In this document: positions 7,287 to 11,416 of the stretch, piece by piece
How positions within the stretch are numbered: the first letter of the stretch is position 1
How the letters are laid out: each line of letters opens with the position of its first letter
From: Chlamydiota bacterium
GTDB taxonomy: Bacteria; Chlamydiota; Chlamydiia; Chlamydiales; JAJFMI01
Direction: 5' to 3'
Assembly (NCBI GenBank): GCA_021772235.1
Contig: JAJFMI010000198.1
Coordinates: forward strand, 1 to 13,611
DNA: 13,611 nt
The notes under the pieces: model-generated
Database searches by the model: none
What the model was told of the DNA's origin: nothing
Seen by the model: only the letters and a program-made list of their open reading frames with translations
Position numbers and translations under genes: made by a program

Positions 7287-7312
7287 GTTAATGTACATTT
7301 GATCAAATTAAC
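7287..7312. promoter_or_regulatory. Nested palindromes, likely antitoxin operator
   Basis: ATTTGATCAAAT at 7297-7308 is a perfect 12-bp palindrome, and GTTAAT (7287-7292) is mirrored by ATTAAC (7307-7312). The perfect palindrome covers the proposed -35 hexamer of the toxin-antitoxin operon. Dimeric DinJ/RelB-type antitoxins usually repress their own operon at such dyads, so this is the expected autoregulatory site; binding is inferred. Confidence 0.55.
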
Positions 7313-7327
7313 AAAATGTGGTAGCAT
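7299..7327 (+). promoter_or_regulatory. Sigma70-like promoter of the toxin-antitoxin operon
   Basis: TTGATC (7299-7304) and TAGCAT (7322-7327) are separated by exactly 17 bp, each matching the sigma70 consensus at four of six positions. Transcription would start near 7334, giving a leader of about 20 nt that just contains the strong ribosome binding site. The overlap with the palindrome at 7297-7308 supports the assignment. Confidence 0.55.
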
Positions 7328-7342
7328 CAATAGTGAAAATGT

Positions 7343-7348
7343 AGGAGG
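7343..7348 (+). promoter_or_regulatory. Ribosome binding site that fixes the antitoxin start
   Basis: AGGAGG lies 7 nt before the ATG at 7356. It is the strongest Shine-Dalgarno match in the window, where most starts have little or none. It rules out the far-upstream start at 7200 and fits a foreign or high-output antitoxin gene. Confidence 0.85.
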
Positions 7349-7355
7349 TACATTT

Positions 7356-7607
7356 ATGGCTACGGAAACAACGAGGCTCTCGGTAGAGATCCCAAAAAAA
7401 GCGCATAAAAAATTAAAAATTTTAGCTGAAATAAACGAGCTTACGCTAAAAGATCTCATCTTATTTGCTTTGGATCCTATTCTCTATCCAGAAAAAAAAC
7501 CAAATAAGACAACTCTTAAGGCAATTGAAAATACGGAAAAAGGGATTGGATTAACTTCATACGAAAGTGTTGAGCAAATGTGGGATGAGTTGGGGCTAAA
7601 TGAATGA
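7356..7607 (+). CDS. DinJ/RelB-type antitoxin
   Basis: This 83-aa antitoxin is expected to bind and neutralise the downstream ribonuclease toxin and repress the operon. Residues 5-45 fit a ribbon-helix-helix DNA-binding fold: a T-R-L-S-V-E-I-P strand, then two helices with K-I-L-A-E-I-N-E-L-T-L-K-D-L. The C-terminal part (NKTTLKAIENTEKGIGL, then M-W-D-E-L-G-L) has the layout of the DinJ toxin-wrapping tail. The start is set by AGGAGG 7 nt upstream. The last codons overlap the toxin start (ATGA at 7604-7607), which couples translation so that antitoxin is made first. The segment is A-rich compared with flanking housekeeping genes. Confidence 0.85.
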   Translation: MATETTRLSVEIPKKAHKKLKILAEINELTLKDLILFALDPILYPEKKPNKTTLKAIENTEKGIGLTSYESVEQMWDELGLNE

Positions 7608-7873
7608 AATTAGAAATTCAAACTGAGCGCACGTGTGAGAAAGATCTAAAAAAATTGAAAAAAAGAGGAAAGGATCTTTCAAAGCTTAAAGTTGTTATCA
7701 AAATTTTAATTTCCGGGGGTTCATTACCGGAAAAATATAGGAATCATAAACTCTCAGGAAACTTTCGCGGTTGCTGGGAATGCCATATAGAACCAGATTG
7801 GCTGCTTATTTATAAAAAAGCGTCAAAAATATTAATTTTAGTGCGTAGTGGTACGCATTCAGATTTGTTTTAA
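7604..7873 (+). CDS. yafQ: YafQ-family mRNA interferase toxin
   Basis: This 89-aa toxin has the RelE/YafQ fold, which cleaves mRNA on the ribosome and slows growth when free of antitoxin. Residues equivalent to the E. coli YafQ active site are in place: His48 (N-H-K-L), His61, Asp65 and Trp66 (H-I-E-P-D-W), His85 (G-T-H-S-D-L-F) and Phe89 at the very end. The N-terminal half is a Lys-rich helical hairpin, as usual. With all key residues present it is probably active rather than a relic. The ATG is inside the antitoxin stop (ATGA). Its 3' end overlaps the opposing small gene by 15 nt. Confidence 0.88.
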   Translation: MKLEIQTERTCEKDLKKLKKRGKDLSKLKVVIKILISGGSLPEKYRNHKLSGNFRGCWECHIEPDWLLIYKKASKILILVRSGTHSDLF

Positions 7874-8488
7874 TATGCGGTTTTTCTTGCCGCGGACAAG
7901 AGCCTTGCCCCAAAGGTAGTTGGATTTAGCGGTTTTTTTTGTGCTGTTGCGCAGAAGCGCAAAAGGATCGTTTGCCCCTTTATCATAATTTGTGTGGGAG
8001 AGAAGGTAGGTAAAAGTGCCGTCTGCGTTTGCTGTGCCTTCAATTATGTTCTGCTCATTGAAAGTGGTTTGGCAAATGAAAGGTTCGTAGGGCTCAAAAC
8101 CTGACATTTTGCAAAGAAGATTGCGAGCGCGTGCATCAAGGCTGACAAGAGAGATGGTAATCCCATCTAGTTGGAGAATTTGCTCGTAGGGGAAAAAACG
8201 GTAGAGCGAAGTCTTTTTTGAGACGGTATCCTCAAGGGAGATTAATATGCCTCGGCAGTTGTCAAAATCGATGAGTTGCAGTTTTTCCGGGGTGGTTTTT
8301 TTTTGCAGGGAGTAGCTGAGATAGGGGGATTTATCTTCTCTTAAAAAAGAGATGTTGTAAGTGTGATCAGGATGGAGATTTTCAAAAGTGAGTTCACAAT
8401 GGGTGACTTTTTCAATCTGGGAGGTTGTTGCTTCAATTTCAATGTTAGATGGAGTGAGAGAGATGAGACGAATTAGAAATAGAATCAT
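7859..8488 (-). CDS. Hypothetical, possibly exported protein with a GF-P-E/DG-F/NY-WG domain
   Basis: This 209-aa protein is not recognised. A short hydrophobic start (M-I-L-F-L-I-R-L-I-S-L) could be a weak signal or anchor. Residues about 20-120 are beta-rich without a known motif. Residues about 128-194 repeat the pattern of the gene before it: GFEPYE (130-135), NADGTF (154-159), then N-D-P-F and NYLWG (190-194), and it ends in a basic tail. The G-F-x-P-x-E and D-G-x-F spacing recalls Ig-like beta-sandwich domains of exported proteins. The ATG overlaps the upstream stop (ATGA), so the two proteins are probably made together. Its tail overlaps the toxin gene end by 15 nt, so the last residues may be the product of a nearby insertion. 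Confidence 0.7.
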   Translation of the reverse strand: MILFLIRLISLTPSNIEIEATTSQIEKVTHCELTFENLHPDHTYNISFLREDKSPYLSYSLQKKTTPEKLQLIDFDNCRGILISLEDTVSKKTSLYRFFPYEQILQLDGITISLVSLDARARNLLCKMSGFEPYEPFICQTTFNEQNIIEGTANADGTFTYLLSHTNYDKGANDPFALLRNSTKKTAKSNYLWGKALVRGKKNRILKQI

Positions 8489-8847
8489 TTTTTTTCGCCC
8501 CAGGCATAATTAAGAGAGAGATTTTCATCTTTACGGTTGACGATGAAGGTGTTTTCACCACCATGTTCGTGGTAGTAAAGCAGACCAAGTGTTTTGTAAA
8601 AACGGCCCTGATCATCTGTTGTAAGATATTCGGTGTAGGCGTTGCGGCGTTTAGCTTTGCGTTCGATTTCGTATTGAACGATGAGACGCTCGTGTGGGGC
8701 AAATCCCTCTCCGTAAATATGAGACTGCATCGCCTCCTTTTTTTCTGAAAAAACCTTTACGGTGGCGCTATCCTTTTGACTCTGCAGCTGGTTGAGGAGA
8801 GTAAGATTTTCGTAGGAGGGGAAGAGGAGTAAAAAGATTGCAATCAT
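8485..8847 (-). CDS. Hypothetical small, possibly exported protein, single-domain relative of the next gene
   Basis: This 120-aa protein is not recognised. It begins with a short hydrophobic run (M-I-A-I-F-L-L-L-F-P) without the usual basic residues, so export is possible but not certain. The remainder is one domain with GEGFAPHE (46-53), TDDQGRF (77-83), G-E-N-T-F (97-101) and NYAWG (113-117), and it stops three residues later. The spacing of these elements is nearly the same in the downstream 209-aa protein. The two genes share an ATGA overlap and form a pair transcribed away from the TPR-like gene at 8887, with only 39 bp between the starts. There is no good Shine-Dalgarno site; the start is chosen as the first ATG with a hydrophobic leader. 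Confidence 0.7.
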   Translation of the reverse strand: MIAIFLLLFPSYENLTLLNQLQSQKDSATVKVFSEKKEAMQSHIYGEGFAPHERLIVQYEIERKAKRRNAYTEYLTTDDQGRFYKTLGLLYYHEHGGENTFIVNRKDENLSLNYAWGEKK

Positions 8848-8850
8848 TAG

Positions 8851-8879
8851 TTAGAATTAAAACATAGATGTCGTATACT
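8851..8879 (+). promoter_or_regulatory. Possible promoter giving a near-leaderless transcript
   Basis: TATACT at 8874-8879 matches the -10 consensus at five of six positions, and TTAGAA (8851-8856) sits 17 bp upstream as a weak -35. The start of transcription would fall at about 8886, next to the ATG at 8887, so the mRNA could be leaderless. The 39-bp divergent gap leaves little room for another arrangement. Confidence 0.4.
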
Positions 8880-8886
8880 GTCCAAT

Positions 8887-9606
8887 ATGACTGGTGATAC
8901 GAAAGAAAAGATGCGTGCGAATCTCCTCTCCGGTGGAGGGTGGATTTATTGGATCATGGAACGGGGCAAAAAATTGCTCATTTTAATGCCGATTTTAGGA
9001 GTTGGACTCTACTTTACGGTGAAAAATTCCCAGCACCATGAGGGAAAAGAAGCCGATTTCCTCGCGGCAAGTATTGTCATTGATGAGTGGGAGCATTCAG
9101 CAGGTCGTGAAGATGAAAAGCTGGAACGTTTACAAGTATTGATGAATAAACATCCTGAATTGAAAGCGCGCTATGAGGATCGTATCGCAAATAAGTTAAT
9201 CAGTTTAGGTGATTACGAGACCGCTTTGCCATATGCGCAGAACTCTTTGAAAAGATCGAGTGATCTTGCTCCTGAGTGGGCTGATTTTGGCCGCACAACT
9301 CTGCTAATCGGTAATAAAGAATATAGTAAAGCTCTGGAAGAGACCGTTCGCTTGAAGAGCGCGCTTGATATGTCGGGTGAAAATTCGCTTCTTCGTGGAT
9401 TTACGCTTTTGCGTTTAGCTTCACTGCACCATGAGCTTGGAAATCAAGCAGATGAATTGGCAATTTGGAACGACTTTGAGCAAGCAGCAATCGGCAAAGG
9501 CTCTTTAGATAAAGAGACCTTTGATACGATTAACAACCACTTCACGGACCGAAGCGTCAATTTACTTGACTACATCCGGTACCGTAAAGAGGCGCTTAAA
9601 CAGTAG
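8887..9606 (+). CDS. Membrane-anchored TPR-like protein of unknown function
   Basis: This 239-aa protein has a basic cytoplasmic N-terminus, one membrane helix (about 29-44, L-L-I-L-M-P-I-L-G-V-G-L-Y-F) and an outside helical domain, an organisation similar to YfgM-like periplasmic TPR proteins. Helical pairs typical of TPRs are visible: L-G-D-Y-E-T-A-L-P-Y-A at about 112-122, G-N-K-E-Y-S-K-A-L-E near 147-156, and A-S-L-H-H-E-L-G-N-Q-A-D near 183-194. It probably scaffolds other envelope proteins. The start could instead be the second ATG at 8911, which follows a purine-rich stretch. The stop overlaps the opposing membrane-protein gene by 11 nt. The fold is likely; partners are unknown. Confidence 0.72.
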   Translation: MTGDTKEKMRANLLSGGGWIYWIMERGKKLLILMPILGVGLYFTVKNSQHHEGKEADFLAASIVIDEWEHSAGREDEKLERLQVLMNKHPELKARYEDRIANKLISLGDYETALPYAQNSLKRSSDLAPEWADFGRTTLLIGNKEYSKALEETVRLKSALDMSGENSLLRGFTLLRLASLHHELGNQADELAIWNDFEQAAIGKGSLDKETFDTINNHFTDRSVNLLDYIRYRKEALKQ

Positions 9607-9991
9607 GTGGTTGCTGATTATTGTTACCGCTCTCTGCAAATGCTTTTGAGTAGTGATGCGCAATCGCGATTCCGCCCATTCCCCCTAGCAATATGAAGTA
9701 GAAAAACGGAACAAATACCGCAAGCACAAGACCTATAATAGCGAGTACCATCTGTGTAATTTTTTCTTGCTTCCCGATGAAACGGAATGCACTTCCCATC
9801 ACTTTATCGACCATTCCAGGAAAAACAACACCTACGATACCACCCAACGCTCCCATGAAAACACTCCATCCAGTCCCAAAGAAAATATACGAAAAGAGAC
9901 ATGATAGGATGAAGGCTAATGAAAAGAAGAGTTGAAAACGATACTTCTTAGTGAAGTTTTCTATTTCTTGAATAGATACGCCCTCTTTCAT
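9596..9991 (-). CDS. Small multi-pass membrane protein of unknown function
   Basis: This 131-aa protein is not recognised. There are three hydrophobic stretches: about 18-38, 44-60 (Gly-rich, G-A-L-G-G-I-V-G) and 82-110 (long, ending L-L-G-G-M-G-G-I-A-I-A, perhaps two passes). The N-terminus is charged and the C-terminus is polar (N-N-N-Q-Q-P-P). The Gly-zipper-like G-x-x-x-G pattern suggests helix packing or oligomers. The ATG is supported by AGAGGA with 7-nt spacing, one of few good ribosome binding sites here, and a sigma70-like promoter lies about 75 bp upstream. It is convergent with the TPR-like gene, so probably a single-gene unit. Confidence 0.7.
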   Translation of the reverse strand: MKEGVSIQEIENFTKKYRFQLFFSLAFILSCLFSYIFFGTGWSVFMGALGGIVGVVFPGMVDKVMGSAFRFIGKQEKITQMVLAIIGLVLAVFVPFFYFILLGGMGGIAIAHHYSKAFAESGNNNQQPPTV

Positions 9992-10039
9992 AATAAATTC
10001 CTCTTAGTTTTCAGCTTTTGCTGTTACGCCCTTTGAGAC

Positions 10040-10057
10040 AATTAGGTCGCAATTAGG
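10040..10057. repeat. Two direct AATTAGG repeats 11 bp apart
   Basis: AATTAGG occurs at 10040-10046 and 10051-10057, about one helical turn apart, just downstream of the minus-strand promoter at 10067-10095 and inside the leader of the small membrane-protein gene. This is the arrangement of a tandem operator, but a two-copy heptamer in AT-rich DNA can also arise by chance. Confidence 0.3.
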
Positions 10058-10066
10058 GCTACTTTT

Positions 10067-10095
10067 AATATATAGATAAATAATTTATTTTGCAA
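10067..10095 (-). promoter_or_regulatory. Sigma70-like promoter for the small membrane-protein gene
   Basis: On the minus strand TTGCAA (10095-10090) and TATATT (10072-10067) are exactly 17 bp apart. This would start a transcript near 10060 with a leader of about 70 nt before the ATG at 9991. The AT-rich spacer and near-consensus hexamers make it one of the best promoter candidates in the window. Confidence 0.55.
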
Positions 10096-10099
10096 TTGC

Positions 10100-10128
10100 T
10101 TGCAACTCTCTTCTTGGGTTTTTATTCA
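10100..10128 (+). promoter_or_regulatory. Possible promoter for the gene before gspD
   Basis: TTGCAA (10100-10105) and TATTCA (10123-10128) are separated by 17 bp; TATTCA is a weak -10. If used, the transcript starts near 10135, which would require the ATG at 10154 as start of the downstream gene rather than the TTG at 10100. It lies back-to-back with the minus-strand promoter. Confidence 0.35.
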
Positions 10129-10153
10129 TCTTGCCTTAATATTGAATTTATCT

Positions 10154-11416
10154 ATGATCATTCAAGGTGTTCCATTAACCCGACTTATAAAATGGGCCGA
10201 TCGTGCATGCAGGGGTTTGCTTGCGCTAATTATTTTTTCTCCCTTCGCTCTTTTTCTTATTACACGTAGCGAATCTATTAACAAAGAACTGTTGATTCCG
10301 ATTAACCGCGCAAAAAAAGCGGCAAAGATCCTTGATTACGAAACAATTGGAAAAGGGGCGCTTGCAATTGAAGAGGGTTTTGGTGGTATGCCTCTTCCCA
10401 ATTTGCAATCCCAAGTGTTATTGATCTCATATAATGAAGCAGATGACCGTTTTCTTTTTGGATTAAAAAGCTCATTTGAAAAGCGTGAAAGCAAATCTGG
10501 TAAAAAGCACTATTTGGCTTACGGAAAGGGTGGTGAGCTACTCTTTTCAAAGAGATCTTCTCCATTTTTTCTTACACCTTCTTTGCATGAAGGAAAATTA
10601 AAGATCGAAGTGGGTCTTGTGATTGAGTCAGATAAGCAGTTGGTCGTCGATGAACGGGCAGAATTTGTGGCAAATGAGGCCAATCAAGAGCAGACAGCGC
10701 GCTTTTTAGGTGAAGGGGTTTTTGGAGAGCCGTTTGTGGTGATGGAGGCGGCAAAGTTGCTTGCGCCTGATCAACTTTTTCTGATGTATGGTGGCAAGGA
10801 GTATGAAAGTGAGGCTCAGTCTCAGCGTCTTCTACTTAAAAACGGGATTATCTATGTGAAGCGGGGTGATACGCTTTTTTTCGAAAGAGGAGAGTGGAAA
10901 CTTGAAAAGGAGCAGACGAAAAAAACTTTTCTTGCTAAAATCTTAAACACATCTGCGCAGCGAGTTGACGCTGAGATTTCCGATAGCAAGGGATTGCTAA
11001 AACGAAAAATTTCGATTTGTCGCAAGCCTTATCGGAATACTGCTTTTCGTGCCGGTGAAATTTTTTCCCAAATTCGCCCTCGTACAGCAACAACAGTGTC
11101 ACTTAAAATTGCCGGCAGGAGCGATCACCTCAAGCGAGGGGATTGGCTTTTGAAAGACAAAAATGGCTGGCAGCTTCTTGCGAAATGGGAAGATGTGGAG
11201 AGTTACCTCCGATTTGATAAAAAAGGAGAGCTCTTTGTTTTTGACGGTGTTGAAAAGGGCCATTTTTGTGGCCATCACTTCGATGCCATGCGCGAAAAGT
11301 GCGAGATGATCCGTCTCCCGCTTAGCGAGACAAAAAAAAAGAAGGCTACCCCTGCGCGTAAGCAGAAATTTTTGCCATTTGAAGGGGATGAAAACGAGGA
11401 ACTAGATTTTGATTAG
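10154..11416 (+). CDS. Bitopic membrane protein encoded directly before gspD, function unknown
   Basis: About 420 aa from the ATG at 10154; an in-frame TTG at 10100 would add 18 hydrophobic residues. From the ATG, a short basic N-terminus (T-R-L-I-K-W-A-D-R-A-C-R) leads into one membrane helix (L-L-A-L-I-I-F-S-P-F-A-L-F-L-I), then a large hydrophilic domain, so most of the protein should face the periplasm. Near the end are a Cys/His cluster (F-C-G-H-H, then R-E-K-C), a Lys-rich stretch and a strongly acidic tail. I see no domain I can name. It overlaps gspD by 8 nt and so shares its operon; position and topology match a GspC-type inner-membrane partner of the secretin, without sequence proof. 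Confidence 0.78.
   Translation: MIIQGVPLTRLIKWADRACRGLLALIIFSPFALFLITRSESINKELLIPINRAKKAAKILDYETIGKGALAIEEGFGGMPLPNLQSQVLLISYNEADDRFLFGLKSSFEKRESKSGKKHYLAYGKGGELLFSKRSSPFFLTPSLHEGKLKIEVGLVIESDKQLVVDERAEFVANEANQEQTARFLGEGVFGEPFVVMEAAKLLAPDQLFLMYGGKEYESEAQSQRLLLKNGIIYVKRGDTLFFERGEWKLEKEQTKKTFLAKILNTSAQRVDAEISDSKGLLKRKISICRKPYRNTAFRAGEIFSQIRPRTATTVSLKIAGRSDHLKRGDWLLKDKNGWQLLAKWEDVESYLRFDKKGELFVFDGVEKGHFCGHHFDAMREKCEMIRLPLSETKKKKATPARKQKFLPFEGDENEELDFD
11396..11400 (+). promoter_or_regulatory. Ribosome binding site that decides the gspD start
   Basis: GAGGA at 11396-11400 is 8 nt before the TTG at 11409, inside the end of the upstream gene. This favours the TTG over the in-frame GTG at 11424 as the gspD start. 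Confidence 0.6.

Larger units (their letters stand above)
7025..7355. other. Non-coding spacer with repeats between catB and the toxin-antitoxin pair
   Basis: About 330 bp with no supported gene on either strand. A frame running from 7200 into the antitoxin exists but its upstream part looks non-coding. The stretch holds a diverged tandem repeat with several ACCTAGAA-like elements (7073-7253), then a dyad, a promoter and the ribosome binding site of the antitoxin (7287-7348). The catB promoter must also lie here on the minus strand, but I cannot pick out convincing hexamers. Confidence 0.7.

Noticed and set aside
7200..7355. Longer antitoxin reading frame starting at 7200
   Set aside because: The extra 52 residues are Arg/Lys-rich, encoded over the repeat and promoter, and the AGGAGG site 7 nt before 7356 marks the true start.
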